Source of the DNA: Dyella japonica A8
Lineage (GTDB): Bacteria; Pseudomonadota; Gammaproteobacteria; Xanthomonadales; Rhodanobacteraceae
Length of the DNA stretch: 64,000 nt
Reading direction: 5' to 3'
NCBI RefSeq assembly: GCF_000725385.1
Contig: NZ_CP008884.1
Span: 682,001 to 746,000, forward strand
Shown: piece by piece, positions 1-9,150 of the stretch
Position numbering within the stretch: position 1 is the first letter of the stretch
Layout: each line of letters opens with the position of its first letter
Notes under the pieces: generated by a model
Told to the model about the DNA's origin: nothing
The model's input: the letters and a program-made list of their open reading frames with translations, nothing else
The model's database searches: none
Made by a program: the position numbers and the translations under genes

Positions 1-1
1 C

Positions 2-403
2 GTGGGTCGCATCGACGCGTCGCTCGCCGATGCGGAGGCATGCGAAGGCAGCGAGCCCATGGCCATCCTGCGCAACGGCGAGCCGATCGGGTTCTATCGC
101 CTGGAACGGCACGCGCGCAGTGTCGCGGACATGCCTTTCGACCACACCACCGTGGGGTTGCGCTCGTTCTTCATCGACGCCCGGTGGCAGGGCCAGGGTC
201 TGGGTGCGCTTGCGCTGGTCGCCCTCATGCAGGACGTCGCACGGCGCCATCCGGCCGTGCGGGCCATGGTCCTGACCGTGAACGTGCGCAACACGCCAGC
301 CCTTGCGCTGTACCGGCGCGCAGGCTTCAGGGAGGCCGGCGGGCTGTACCATGGCGGGCGTTCCGGGCCACAACACGTGATGCTGTGCCCCCTCCCCGCC
401 TGA
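2..403 (+). CDS. GNAT-family N-acetyltransferase, 5' end cut by window edge
   Basis: The visible 133 residues hold the acetyl-CoA-binding core of a GNAT enzyme: a beta-strand ending in [13 protein letters not shown] (the R/Q-x-x-G-x-G/A loop), followed by the helix, then [13 protein letters not shown], the usual C-terminal motif. A GTG sits at base 2, but the protein lacks the first strand and helix of the family, so the real start is probably upstream of the window. The substrate cannot be told from the sequence. It ends 22 bases before pyrE on the same strand and may be cotranscribed with it. Confidence 0.8.
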   Translation: MGRIDASLADAEACEGSEPMAILRNGEPIGFYRLERHARSVADMPFDHTTVGLRSFFIDARWQGQGLGALALVALMQDVARRHPAVRAMVLTVNVRNTPALALYRRAGFREAGGLYHGGRSGPQHVMLCPLPA

Positions 404-425
404 AACCGATCAAGAGAAACCTGCC

Positions 426-1073
426 GTGCACGATTACCAGCGCGAATTCATCGAACTCACCCTGCAGCGCGACGTGCTGCGTTTTGGCGACTTCACGCTG
501 AAGTCCGGTCGCCAGAGCCCGTACTTCTTCAACATGGGCCGTATCGACTCCGGTGCCGCGCTGGCCCAGCTGGGCCGTGCCTACGCCGCCGCCGTGGTGA
601 ATTCGGGCATCGAGGTCGACATGCTGTTCGGCCCGGCCTACAAGGGCATCGCGCTGGCCGCCGCCACCGCGATCGCGCTGGCCGACCAGCACCGCCGCGA
701 CCTGCCCTGGGCCTATAACCGCAAGGAGGCCAAGGACCACGGCGAAGGCGGCGTGCTGGTGGGCGCCCCGCTGAAAGGCCGTGTGCTTATCGTGGACGAC
801 GTGATGACCGCCGGCACCGCGGTGCGCGAATCGCTGGCCCTCATCCGTGCCCACGGCGCCACGCCGGCCGGCGTGCTGATCGCGCTGGATCGCCAGGAAC
901 GCGGCCAGGGCGCGCTATCCGCCGCGCAGGAAGTCACCGCCGAATTCGGCATCCCGGTGATCGCCATCACCAGCCTGGGCGATGTGCTGGCGTACGCTGG
1001 AGAACGCCCGGAACTGGCGGCCGACCATGCGCGACTGGTGTCCTATCGGGAACGCTACGGCGTCAATGCCTGA
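426..1073 (+). CDS. pyrE: Orotate phosphoribosyltransferase
   Basis: PyrE joins orotate to PRPP to form orotidine 5'-monophosphate, the fifth step of pyrimidine synthesis, in the cytoplasm. The 215-residue product has the family's normal length. The PRPP-binding signature [13 protein letters not shown] lies at about residues 120-132, the substrate loop [12 protein letters not shown] at about 98-109, and [11 protein letters not shown] near 68-78. Translation starts at GTG; the N-terminus [13 protein letters not shown] is typical, so the start is well supported although the ribosome site (GAGA) is weak. The gene is followed by a large inverted repeat rather than a T-tailed terminator. Confidence 0.97.
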   Translation: MHDYQREFIELTLQRDVLRFGDFTLKSGRQSPYFFNMGRIDSGAALAQLGRAYAAAVVNSGIEVDMLFGPAYKGIALAAATAIALADQHRRDLPWAYNRKEAKDHGEGGVLVGAPLKGRVLIVDDVMTAGTAVRESLALIRAHGATPAGVLIALDRQERGQGALSAAQEVTAEFGIPVIAITSLGDVLAYAGERPELAADHARLVSYRERYGVNA

Positions 1074-1110
1074 ACCGGCGCGTGATTGGCGAAGCCGGTC
1101 ACATCGCAGG

Positions 1111-1160
1111 CCGTGACACCACGGCTACATCCTTGGTGTCACGGTTGCCCCGGCTATACT
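1111..1160. promoter_or_regulatory. 11-bp inverted repeat overlapping the promoter of the DUF4124 gene
   Basis: Bases 1111-1121 (CCGTGACACCA) are perfectly repeated in inverse at 1134-1144, with a 12-base loop. TATACT at 1155-1160 looks like a -10 box with TTGGTG at 1133-1138 as a weak -35, so the right arm overlaps the -35. The palindrome could be an operator, or the 3' hairpin of the pyrE transcript; no T-run follows it. Confidence 0.45.
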
Positions 1161-1183
1161 TTCCGCCCACAAGGGGGAATGTC

Positions 1184-1825
1184 ATGCGTCGAACTGTTTT
1201 GGTCATCGCGTTGCTCGCGTTGACAGCTGGGCTGCACGCGCAGAACGGCTCGCACTACCGCTATCGCTGGAAGGACGCCAGCGGCCTGCCGCATTACAGC
1301 GACAGCCTTTCGTCGGAAGCCATCAAGTATGGCTATGACCTGGTCAACGACCGTGGCCTCGTCATCCAGCACGTCGACCGCCAGCTCACTCCGGAAGAAC
1401 GCGCCGCCGCGCAGAAGGCGGCTGAAGCCAAGGCCGCCACCGATCGGCAGGCCCAGCAGCGCACGCGTGACGACCAGCAGATGCTCAATGCCTACCCGGA
1501 TGAGGCCACCTACAAAAAGGGGCAGCAGGAAAACCTGGACAACCTGGAGCAGCAGATCGCCACCACGCGCATCAATCTGCGCACCCAGGAAAAGGCGCTG
1601 ACGGACCTGCTTACCCGTGCCGGCGATCTGGAACGCGCCAAGCAGACGGTGCCCAAGTCGCTCAACGACAGCATCGCCAAGCAGCGCGACGTGGTCGCCC
1701 ACCAGCGCGACACGCTGGAACGCCTGCAGACGGCGCACGATGCGCTGGTGCAAAAGAACACGCAGGACCTGGATCACTACCGCCAGTTGAAGGCGGCGCA
1801 GGGCAAGCCGCCCCAGGGCCAGTAA
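1184..1825 (+). CDS. DUF4124 domain-containing exported protein
   Basis: This 213-residue protein begins with a signal peptide (hydrophobic residues 5-17, likely cleavage after GLHA at residue 19). It is followed by the DUF4124 signature YRWKDASGLPHYSD at about residues 27-40. The rest is charged and probably coiled-coil, rich in Gln, Lys and Ala. The start at 1184 is chosen because AAGGGGGA lies just upstream and the signal peptide follows; the reading frame is open further upstream to 1082. The family is common in Xanthomonadales and has no known function. It is likely periplasmic. A terminator follows directly. Confidence 0.8.
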   Translation: MRRTVLVIALLALTAGLHAQNGSHYRYRWKDASGLPHYSDSLSSEAIKYGYDLVNDRGLVIQHVDRQLTPEERAAAQKAAEAKAATDRQAQQRTRDDQQMLNAYPDEATYKKGQQENLDNLEQQIATTRINLRTQEKALTDLLTRAGDLERAKQTVPKSLNDSIAKQRDVVAHQRDTLERLQTAHDALVQKNTQDLDHYRQLKAAQGKPPQGQ

Positions 1826-1842
1826 GCGCGCAGCCCAAAAGG

Positions 1843-1871
1843 AAAAGCCCCGGTCATGCCGGGGCTTTTTT
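1843..1871. terminator. Bidirectional intrinsic terminator
   Basis: AAGCCCCGG at 1845-1853 pairs with CCGGGGCTT at 1859-1867 across a 5-base loop. It has a T-run on the plus side (1866-1871) and A-run on the left, so it can serve both convergent genes, the DUF4124 gene and algC. Confidence 0.9.
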
Positions 1872-1872
1872 G

Positions 1873-4242
1873 TCAGAACGGCAACTTGAGCGACGGGTCC
1901 ACCGCCAGCAGCTGATCGCGGAACACCCTCTTGATGCGGGCAAGCGCTGCGTCATTGTCGGCGTCGAAGCGCAGCACCAGGATGGGCGTGGTGTTGGAAG
2001 GACGCACCAGGCCCCAGCCATCCGGCCAGTCGGCGCGCACGCCGTCGATGGTGGTGAGCGTGGCGTCGCCGAAGCTCGCCTTCTGGCGGAAGACGTCCAT
2101 GAAGCGATAGTGCTCGCCTTCGGCCATTTCGATCTTCAGTTCCGGCGTCGACACGCCCTTGGGGCAGGTGGCGAAAATCTCTTCCGGCGTGCGTTCTTCC
2201 AGGTCGCCGGCAAGGATCTCCATCAGACGGGCGCCGGCATAGATGCCGTCGTCGAAACCGTACCAGCGCTCCTTGAAGAAGAAGTGGCCGCTCATCTCGC
2301 CGGCCAGCTCCGCACCCGTCTCGCGCATCTTCGCCTTGATCAGCGAATGGCCGGTGCGCCACATCATCGGGCTGCCGCCGGCGTCGAGGATCTGGCCCTT
2401 AAGGTGGCCGGTGCACTTCACGTCGTAGATGATCGTGGCGCCCGGCTGACGGGACAGCACGTCGCGCGCGAACAACATCAACGTGCGGTCAGGGAAGATG
2501 ATCTCGCCTTCCTTGGTGACCACGCCCAGGCGGTCGCCGTCACCGTCGAAGGCCACGCCCAGGTCGGCGCCCGTCTGCTTCACCGCGAAGATCAGGTCTT
2601 CGAGGTTGTGCGGGTCGGACGGGTCCGGATGATGGTTGGGGAAAGTGCCGTCGACGTCGCAATAGAGCGGAATGACCTCGCAGCCAATGCCTTCCAGCAC
2701 CTGCGGCGCCACCGCGCCCGGGATGCCGTTGCCGCAGTCGACCACGATCTTCAGGCGCCGCTCGGCCTGCACGTCCGAGGTGATGCGCTCGATGTAGTCG
2801 GGCACGACATCGACATGGCGGAGGCTGCCCTTGCCGCCGCGCTCCAGCCGGTCGCTGACGATGCGCTGGTAGAGATCCTGGATCGCGCCTTCGGACAGGG
2901 TCTCGCCGTCCACGACGATCTTGAAGCCGTTGTAGTCGGGCGGATTGTGGCTGCCCGTGACCGCGACACCGCTGCCGGTCTTGTACCGGTAGGCGGCGTA
3001 GTAGACCACCGGCGTGGGCACCGCACCGAGATCGATCACGTCGACCCCGGCTTCGCGCAGGCCGTCGGACAACGCGCCGGCGAGTTCCGGGCCGGACAGG
3101 CGCCCATCGCGGCCGACCACTATTTCACGCAGACCCTTCTCGCGCATCACCGAGCCAATGGCCTGGCCCAGCTGGCGAGCCACCTCCGCGGTCAACGACT
3201 TGCCGACCACGCCGCGCACATCGTAGGCGCGGAAGATGGTCGGATCCACCTCGGCTGGCTCCGCCTTGGGCGGCGCGATACGGGCCGGCGCTGCTGGTGG
3301 CGTTTCGGGTTCCGGCAGGGCTTGAAGCAGGTCGGACAAAACAGGTTCCTCGACATCATCGCGGACGCGTGCGCCCAGGCGATGGCGCATCCAGATCAAG
3401 TACAGGCCACCCGCCAGGCCGAGCAGGCCCAGCAGCGCGGTCAATGGCCACACGCGCGGCAACACGATGAAGGCCGAGGGCAACGCCGCAAGGATACTGA
3501 ACGTGGTGCCGTCGACTGGCACCCCGACCGCCTCGCGCTCGGCCGACGGGTTCCCGGAAGCGAGCAGGCGCAGATCACCGCGATCATCGCCCTGGCGAAG
3601 CTCAAGTCTGCCGCCCGCCGTCGGAATGGATTCAAAACGCTCCTGCAGCGGCGCGAACGGCAGGGCCGCCCATACCCAGGCCTTCGGATGCGCCGCCATT
3701 CCCACGGGTGCGACGATGGCCAGCACGCGCGAGCCCTTGTTGTCCGGCACCGTCTGCGCCAGCGGCTTGCCGTCGGCGGTCTGCGCCGCCATCAGCTGGG
3801 CTGCCTTGCCGTAACCGAAGACGCGGTAGTTCGCGTGTAGCACTTCGTCGAGACTGCCGCTGTAGACATCCACCACCTGCGCACTGGAGATGAGCCCCCG
3901 CAGCTCCGTGGCGGCCTGGGCCGGATCGGCGACGATGCTGTCGGGATTGAGCGAATGCACGGCCGCTTCCACATGGCCGCGCTCGCTGGCGATTTCCGCC
4001 GCGATGGCATCGGCCGCCTGTTTCTGGGCAGCGTGCACGCGCGCAATGGCATTGCTTTCGTCGGCGATCTGCCAGGTCTGCCAAAGGCAGAACAGGCCGC
4101 CGAGCACCAGCAGGGTACCCGCCGCAAACGGCAGCAGGGATCGCCCATCGATGGATCCGGCAAAACCGCGAATGCCGGAGTTGGAAATTTTCGCCATGCC
4201 CTGCCCCCACACAGGCTGTCGGGTCGTCTCATTCACGGACAT
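1873..4242 (-). CDS. algC: Phosphomannomutase/phosphoglucomutase with N-terminal membrane-anchored domain
   Basis: This enzyme interconverts mannose or glucose 6- and 1-phosphates for exopolysaccharide and LPS sugar synthesis. The catalytic part begins near residue 333 (DPTIFRAYDVRG). It has the phosphoserine loop TGSHNPPDYNGF with Ser at about 431, the metal loop FDGDGDRLG, and a C-terminal phosphate-binding region. Unlike the stand-alone enzyme of about 450-460 residues, it has roughly 330 extra N-terminal residues. These carry two membrane segments (about 36-58 and 261-284) around a probable periplasmic domain, and a proline-rich linker. The long form is also known in Pseudomonas AlgC. An alternative start is ATG at 4197 (MAKISNSG). 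It lies 22 bases downstream of dut in an apparent coaBC-dut-algC operon. Confidence 0.93.
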   Translation of the reverse strand: MSVNETTRQPVWGQGMAKISNSGIRGFAGSIDGRSLLPFAAGTLLVLGGLFCLWQTWQIADESNAIARVHAAQKQAADAIAAEIASERGHVEAAVHSLNPDSIVADPAQAATELRGLISSAQVVDVYSGSLDEVLHANYRVFGYGKAAQLMAAQTADGKPLAQTVPDNKGSRVLAIVAPVGMAAHPKAWVWAALPFAPLQERFESIPTAGGRLELRQGDDRGDLRLLASGNPSAEREAVGVPVDGTTFSILAALPSAFIVLPRVWPLTALLGLLGLAGGLYLIWMRHRLGARVRDDVEEPVLSDLLQALPEPETPPAAPARIAPPKAEPAEVDPTIFRAYDVRGVVGKSLTAEVARQLGQAIGSVMREKGLREIVVGRDGRLSGPELAGALSDGLREAGVDVIDLGAVPTPVVYYAAYRYKTGSGVAVTGSHNPPDYNGFKIVVDGETLSEGAIQDLYQRIVSDRLERGGKGSLRHVDVVPDYIERITSDVQAERRLKIVVDCGNGIPGAVAPQVLEGIGCEVIPLYCDVDGTFPNHHPDPSDPHNLEDLIFAVKQTGADLGVAFDGDGDRLGVVTKEGEIIFPDRTLMLFARDVLSRQPGATIIYDVKCTGHLKGQILDAGGSPMMWRTGHSLIKAKMRETGAELAGEMSGHFFFKERWYGFDDGIYAGARLMEILAGDLEERTPEEIFATCPKGVSTPELKIEMAEGEHYRFMDVFRQKASFGDATLTTIDGVRADWPDGWGLVRPSNTTPILVLRFDADNDAALARIKRVFRDQLLAVDPSLKLPF

Positions 4243-4264
4243 GCCTGTCCGCTCCCTGTCGTAC

Positions 4265-4720
4265 TCAGTTGACGCCGGTCGAACCGAACCCGCCCTCGCC
4301 CCTCTGCGACGGCGCGAACTCCTGTACCACCTTCAGACGCGCCTGCGCCACCGGCACCAGCAGCAGCTGGGCGATGCGATCACCCACGGCGATGGTGTAG
4401 GGCTGCGTGCCGCGGTTCCAGCACGAAATCATCAGCGGGCCCTGGTAGTCGGCATCGATGACGCCTACCAGGTTGCCCATCACCAAGCCATGCTTATGGC
4501 CCAGGCCCGAGCGCGGCACGATCAACGCGCACCAACCCGGGTCGCCGATGTGGATAGCCATGCCACTGGGCACCAGCGCGCTTTCGCCCGGCTGCAGGGT
4601 CAGGGGCGCCTCGATGGCCGCGCGCAGATCCATGCCGGCGCTGCCGACGGTGGCTGCTTGCGGTAGAGGAATCGAATCGCCCAGGCGTGCGTCGAGAATC
4701 TTCAGTTCGACGTCGATCAT
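4265..4720 (-). CDS. dut: dUTP diphosphatase
   Basis: Dut hydrolyses dUTP to dUMP and pyrophosphate, keeping uracil out of DNA and feeding dTMP synthesis. All five motifs of the trimeric enzyme are visible in the 151 residues: [30 protein letters not shown] and the C-terminal glycine-rich [10 protein letters not shown] arm. Its ATG overlaps the coaBC stop by four bases (ATGA at 4717-4720), so the two genes are translationally coupled, an arrangement common in proteobacteria. Confidence 0.98.
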   Translation of the reverse strand: MIDVELKILDARLGDSIPLPQAATVGSAGMDLRAAIEAPLTLQPGESALVPSGMAIHIGDPGWCALIVPRSGLGHKHGLVMGNLVGVIDADYQGPLMISCWNRGTQPYTIAVGDRIAQLLLVPVAQARLKVVQEFAPSQRGEGGFGSTGVN

Positions 4721-5922
4721 CCACGCACCGCCCGGTAACGCTCGGCCACTTTGGCCACCAGCTGGCGCGCCAGCTCCGTTTTCGACGCGCGCGGCAGCTC
4801 GATGGCACCTTCCGGCCCATACAGCGTGAGCGCGTTGTCGGCGGCCTCGAAACCGAGGCCACCGCCCACCTGGTTGGCGGCAATCATGTCCAATCCCTTG
4901 CGCTTGAGTTTGTCTTGCGCGTACCGCTCCACATCATGCGTTTCGGCGGCGAATCCGACCAAGAAGGGGCGCACGGTTTGCGCAGCCAGCGTGACCAGGA
5001 TGTCCGGGTTCTCGGTCAGACGCAGCTCCAGCGGGGCGCCATCGCTCTTCTTGAGCTTGTGATCGGCCACCTCGGCGGGACGGTAATCGCCTACCGCGGC
5101 GGCGGCAATGTAGATATCCGCACCGGCCGACGCGGTCACCACGGCGTCGCGCATCTGGGCGGCGCTGCGCACGTCGATGCGGCGTGCGATGCCCGGGGGC
5201 GTGGCAATGCTCACGGGCCCGGCCACCAGCGTGACCTCGGCGCCGGCCTGCGCGGCGGCTTCCGCCACGGCAAAGCCCATGCGGCCGGAGCTGCGGTTGC
5301 CGATGAAACGGACCGGGTCGATGTCTTCGTAGGTGGGGCCTGCGCTCACCACCACCTTGAGGCCGCGCAATTCCTGCACCCCGAACGAAGCCACCATCGC
5401 CTCGCGCAGTTCCAGCGGCTCCAGCATGCGGCCCGAACCGATGTCGCCGCAGGCCTGGTCGCCCGACGCCGGCCCAAGCAGGTGCACGCCACGCTGGCGC
5501 AAGGTGTCCACGTTGGCCTGCACGGCGGGGTGCGCCCACATCTGCTGGTTCATCGCAGGCGCCACATAGAGCGGCGCGGCGCTGGCAAGGCAGACGGTGG
5601 TAAGCAGGTCGTTGGCCATGCCGTGGGCGAGGCGGGCAATCAGGTCGGCGCTGGCCGGCGCGATGATGATGCGCTCGGCCCAGCGCGCCAGTTCGATATG
5701 GCCCATGGCCGCCTCGGCCTCCGCGTCCCACAGGCTGCTGCGCACCGGCTGGCCGGACAGCGCCTGGAACGTGGTCGCGCTGACGAAATGCGCGGCGTTC
5801 TCGGTCATCACCACGCGCACCTCGGCACCGAGGTCGCGCAGGCGACGAACCAGCTCGCACGATTTGTAGGCAGCGATACCGCCGGACACGCCCAGCAGGA
5901 TGCGGCGTTGGGCAAGACTCAT
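4717..5922 (-). CDS. coaBC: Bifunctional phosphopantothenoylcysteine decarboxylase / phosphopantothenate-cysteine ligase
   Basis: CoaBC carries out two consecutive steps of coenzyme A synthesis. The N-terminal half is the FMN-dependent decarboxylase CoaC, with [11 protein letters not shown] near the start and PAMNQQMW in the middle. The C-terminal half is the ligase CoaB, with [24 protein letters not shown] and the KLKKS motif. At 401 residues it is full length. It is the first gene of the coaBC-dut-algC unit and is transcribed away from radC. Confidence 0.97.
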   Translation of the reverse strand: MSLAQRRILLGVSGGIAAYKSCELVRRLRDLGAEVRVVMTENAAHFVSATTFQALSGQPVRSSLWDAEAEAAMGHIELARWAERIIIAPASADLIARLAHGMANDLLTTVCLASAAPLYVAPAMNQQMWAHPAVQANVDTLRQRGVHLLGPASGDQACGDIGSGRMLEPLELREAMVASFGVQELRGLKVVVSAGPTYEDIDPVRFIGNRSSGRMGFAVAEAAAQAGAEVTLVAGPVSIATPPGIARRIDVRSAAQMRDAVVTASAGADIYIAAAAVGDYRPAEVADHKLKKSDGAPLELRLTENPDILVTLAAQTVRPFLVGFAAETHDVERYAQDKLKRKGLDMIAANQVGGGLGFEAADNALTLYGPEGAIELPRASKTELARQLVAKVAERYRAVRG

Positions 5923-6293
5923 GGTGATTGGGCCTGACTACCGTTTGGCCGGGTAGCTTACCGGAATCATCCGTTCGGCTCGGTAAAGCAGGCGTGGGCG
6001 GCACCCGGCTCCGCGGGTGCCCGGCCCAGCCTGCCGGGGCGCAGGATGTCTTCCAGCCCCATGCGGCGCAGCAGCTCCGCGCGGACCCGGTCGGCGACGC
6101 CGTTGACGATCTATGTGCCGTACCCGAAGAACCGGCAGTTGGCGCCGTGCGTGCGGGGCTTCTCAACGGGCTGAGCGCCGCGTTCGCCATGCCGGCGCCG
6201 GCCAAAGCCTGACCCGCTGCGGGCCTGACGGCCGACGCGCCCGCGGACGTGCGCCGCTAGCTGCTTACCCAAGCCATCGGCACGCTGTACGGA
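5923..6293. other. 371-base divergent intergenic region between coaBC and radC
   Basis: No gene is called here. A minus-strand stretch in about 5950-6110 reads as a plausible protein fragment (VADRVRAELLRRMGLEDIL) but has a stop just before it and no start or ribosome site. It may be a decayed gene remnant or chance. The promoters of coaBC and radC must lie here, but I see no convincing -35/-10 pair. Confidence 0.4.
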
Positions 6294-6965
6294 ATGAGCA
6301 TCCGTGAATGGCCGGAAGGCGAACGCCCCCGCGAAAAACTGCTGACCCGTGGCTGCGGAGCGTTGTCCGACGCCGAACTGATCGCCGTCCTGCTGGGCAG
6401 TGGCGTGCCCGGCAAGGACGCCATCGCCCTTGGCCGCGAACTGCTGGCCAACAGCGGTGGCCTGAGCGCTCTGCTCGCCGACCCGGGAGGCACGGTGCGA
6501 TTGCGCGGCATCGGCCCGGCCAAACGCGCCCGCCTGATCGGTGCGCTGGAACTGGCCCGCCGGACGCTGGGCGAACAACTGCGGGAGGCCCCTACGCTGG
6601 ACAATCCACGCGATAGCGGCGACTACCTGCGGGCCCAGCTCCGGCACCTGCCTTATGAGGTTTTTGGCTGTCTGTTCCTGGACAATCGCCACCGGGTGCT
6701 GGCATTTGAAGAACTTTTCCGCGGCACCATCGACAGCGCCAGCGTTCACCCCCGTGAAGTCGTCCGCGCCTGCCTGCGCCACAACGCCTCGGCGGTAATT
6801 CTTGCCCACAACCACCCTTCCGGCGTGGCGGAGCCCAGCGCCGCCGACCGTGCCATCACACGGGAACTCAAGGATGCGCTGCAGCTGATCGGGGTGCGCG
6901 TGCTCGATCACCTGGTGATCGGCCGGGAGGCGCCCGTCTCGATGGCGGCCCTGGGGCTCATATAG
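6294..6965 (+). CDS. radC: RadC/JAMM-domain DNA repair-associated protein
   Basis: The 223-residue protein has the RadC layout. An N-terminal helix-hairpin-helix region (LRGIGPAKRARLIGALEL, about 69-86) is followed by a JAB1/MPN+ domain with the metal motif HNHPSG near residues 172-177 and an Asp ten residues on. RadC proteins are historically linked to DNA repair, but the biochemical role is unsettled. The start is the ATG beginning MSIREWPEGERPREKLL, the family's conserved N-terminus. The gene is divergent from coaBC, as in many gammaproteobacteria. Confidence 0.93.
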   Translation: MSIREWPEGERPREKLLTRGCGALSDAELIAVLLGSGVPGKDAIALGRELLANSGGLSALLADPGGTVRLRGIGPAKRARLIGALELARRTLGEQLREAPTLDNPRDSGDYLRAQLRHLPYEVFGCLFLDNRHRVLAFEELFRGTIDSASVHPREVVRACLRHNASAVILAHNHPSGVAEPSAADRAITRELKDALQLIGVRVLDHLVIGREAPVSMAALGLI

Positions 6966-6971
6966 CCCCCC

Positions 6972-7244
6972 CCAAAAAAACAACGGCGCGGGGGGAGATC
7001 CGCGCCGTATGGCCGTCTTGTGGGGAGAGAAGGAGAGTAACGGCATTCTCCCGTCCTCTTCAGCGGGGAGGTGCCTGGAGGACGAGGCGTAGTGTGGCGG
7101 TGCCGCATGACAGGGACATGACGTGGACGGCGGCAAAGGCAGGCGCCCGCGGGGCCAAGCCCCCATTCTCGACTTATGCACATTCGGCCTGAGACGGCCA
7201 TTTCCGTTCACAATCTCTTGCCGCCCTCATCTGTGGCTTGCAAT
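6972..7244 (-). ncRNA. Candidate small RNA between radC and argS
   Basis: On the minus strand a perfect TATAAT (7256-7251) lies in an AT-rich patch. About 240 bases downstream there is a good intrinsic terminator (7008-6973). The implied transcript is about 270 nt. It carries GC-rich hairpins and no ORF with a good ribosome site; a 19-codon frame at 7119-7060 lacks one. The -35 region is weak. The sequence does not resemble 6S, 4.5S, tmRNA or RNase P RNA as I know them. Confidence 0.4.
6973..7008 (-). terminator. Intrinsic terminator reading on the minus strand
   Basis: ACGGCGCGG at 6983-6991 pairs perfectly with CCGCGCCGT at 7000-7008. Read on the minus strand the hairpin is followed by a T-rich tail (TGTTTTTTTGG, 6982 down to 6972). 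No annotated minus-strand gene lies upstream, so it points to an unannotated transcript. Confidence 0.7.
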
Positions 7245-7458
7245 CCATTGATTATATGGAATGTTTTTCATGACGCATTGGTTTCTACGGGGAAAATCGT
7301 GAGACGACGGCGGCGGCCGTCGACATTCCCCACAGAGTTATCCACAGACTTCCCCACCGCATCGCAGCACGCGCTTGCACTGCACGTGAGCCCGGCTGGA
7401 AGACCCTTCGTCTGATAGGATTGGCGGTTCCATCGCCGTCCGACCCCAGAGCCTCGTC

Positions 7459-9150
7459 GTGAAAGAACAGCTGCGCGAACTGCTGCTGCAGGCCATTCGT
7501 ACCCTGCAGAATGACGCCACCCTGCCCGCCGACCTCGAAGTACCCCACTTCGTGATCGAGCGTACGCGCAGCCGCGATCATGGCGACTTCGCCGCCAACG
7601 CCGCGATGCTGCTGGCCAAGCCGGCGCGCGCCAAGCCTCGCGAGCTGGCCGAGAAGCTGGTCGCCGCCCTGCCGGCCAATGCGCTGGTGGGCAAGGTCGA
7701 GATCGCCGGCCCCGGCTTCATCAACTTCTTCCTTGCACCGGCCGCGTACCACGCCGAGGTGGGCCAGGTGCTCGCCAGCGCCAACGCCTACGGCCGCAGC
7801 ACCAGCGGCAAGGGCGTGACGGCGGGCGTGGAGTTCGTTTCCGCCAACCCGACCGGCCCGCTGCACGTGGGCCACGGCCGCAACGCCGTGCTGGGCGACT
7901 GCATCGCCCGCGTCCTGGATGCCGCCGGCTGGAACGTCAAGCGCGAGTTCTACTACAACGACGCCGGCGTACAGATCCACAACCTGGCCATCTCCACGCA
8001 AGCCCGTGCGCGCGGCATCACGCCGAACGACGCCGGCTGGCCGGAAGACGGCTACCGCGGCGACTACATCGCCGACGTGGCGCAGGCCTACCTCAACGGC
8101 GACAGCGTCGAAGTGGAAGGCCACGTGGTCACCGGCGCCAAGAACGTCGACGACCTGGACGCCATCCGCCATTTTGCCGTGGCCTACCTGCGCCGCGAGC
8201 AGAACCTGGACCTGGCCGCCTTCGGCGTCGGCTTCGACGTGTACTACCTCGAATCCTCGCTCTATACCCAGCGTAAGGTGGAAGAGACCGTCGACAAGCT
8301 GGTCGCCCACGGCCACACCTACGAGGAAGGCGGCGCGCTATGGCTGCGCTCCACCGACTACGGTGACGACAAGGACCGCGTGATGCGCAAGTCCGACGGC
8401 ACGTACACCTACTTCGTGCCGGACGTGGCCTACCACATGACCAAGTGGCAGCGCGGCTACGTGAACGCCGTGACCGTGCTCGGCTCCGACCACCACGGCT
8501 CGCTGGCCCGTGTGAAGGCCGGCCTGCAGGCGCTGGACGAAGGCATCCCCAAGGGCTACCCGAACTACGTGCTGTACCAGATGGTGACCGTGATGCGCGG
8601 CGGCGAAGAGGTGAAACTCTCCAAGCGCGCCGGCAGCTACCTCACCCTGCGCGACCTGATCGAGGAAGCCGGCCGCGACGCCACCCGCTACTTCCTGATC
8701 GCCCGCAAGGCCGATTCGCAGCTGGTGTTCGACATCGACCTGGCCCGCTCGCAGAGCAACGACAACCCGGTCTACTACATCCAGTACGCCCACGCCCGCG
8801 TCTGCCGCGTGCTGGAAGAACTGGCCGAGCGTGGCCTGCCGCCGATCGACACCCAGGCCGGCGTCGCCCAGCTCGCGCGCCTGGACACCGAGCACGAACA
8901 GGCGCTTTTCACCGAGCTGTCGCGCTACCCCGAGGTAGTGGAAGCCGCTGCGGCCAATCTGGAACCGCACCTGATCGCGCAATACCTGCGCGAACTTGCC
9001 GGCGCGCTTCACAGCTACTATCACGAGCACAAGTGGATCGTGGACGACGCCGAGCTGCGCAACGCGCGCATCACGCTGGTGCTCGCCACGCGCCAGGTCA
9101 TCCGCAATGGTTTGGATTTGCTGGGACTCAGTGCCCCGGAGAAGATGTAA
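7459..9150 (+). CDS. argS: Arginyl-tRNA synthetase
   Basis: ArgS charges tRNA-Arg with arginine. The 563-residue class I synthetase shows the N-terminal additional domain, the HIGH-type motif HVGHG within [14 protein letters not shown] at about residues 130-143, and the degenerate KMSKS motif as KLSKRAG. An anticodon-binding C-terminus ends [14 protein letters not shown]. The start is GTG (7459), giving the usual [13 protein letters not shown]. The stop codon abuts the start of the next gene. Confidence 0.98.
   Translation: MKEQLRELLLQAIRTLQNDATLPADLEVPHFVIERTRSRDHGDFAANAAMLLAKPARAKPRELAEKLVAALPANALVGKVEIAGPGFINFFLAPAAYHAEVGQVLASANAYGRSTSGKGVTAGVEFVSANPTGPLHVGHGRNAVLGDCIARVLDAAGWNVKREFYYNDAGVQIHNLAISTQARARGITPNDAGWPEDGYRGDYIADVAQAYLNGDSVEVEGHVVTGAKNVDDLDAIRHFAVAYLRREQNLDLAAFGVGFDVYYLESSLYTQRKVEETVDKLVAHGHTYEEGGALWLRSTDYGDDKDRVMRKSDGTYTYFVPDVAYHMTKWQRGYVNAVTVLGSDHHGSLARVKAGLQALDEGIPKGYPNYVLYQMVTVMRGGEEVKLSKRAGSYLTLRDLIEEAGRDATRYFLIARKADSQLVFDIDLARSQSNDNPVYYIQYAHARVCRVLEELAERGLPPIDTQAGVAQLARLDTEHEQALFTELSRYPEVVEAAAANLEPHLIAQYLRELAGALHSYYHEHKWIVDDAELRNARITLVLATRQVIRNGLDLLGLSAPEKM

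Larger units (their letters stand above)
6966..7458. other. 493-base region between radC and argS
   Basis: It holds the minus-strand RNA candidate, an AT-rich patch (7228-7275), a 7-bp hairpin at 7305-7322, and a perfect DnaA-box 9-mer TTATCCACA at 7339-7347. No protein gene on the plus strand is supported. The argS promoter must lie in its right part; I see no strong match. Confidence 0.5.

Noticed and set aside
1870..3840. Long plus-strand open frame opposite algC
   Set aside because: It is antisense to a clear phosphomannomutase and its composition is that of a high-GC shadow frame; the same holds for long frames opposite speA, the efflux pump, glnA and others.
7305..7347. Replication origin near argS
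   Set aside because: Only one DnaA box, no AT-rich unwinding element and no dnaA/dnaN or parAB genes.
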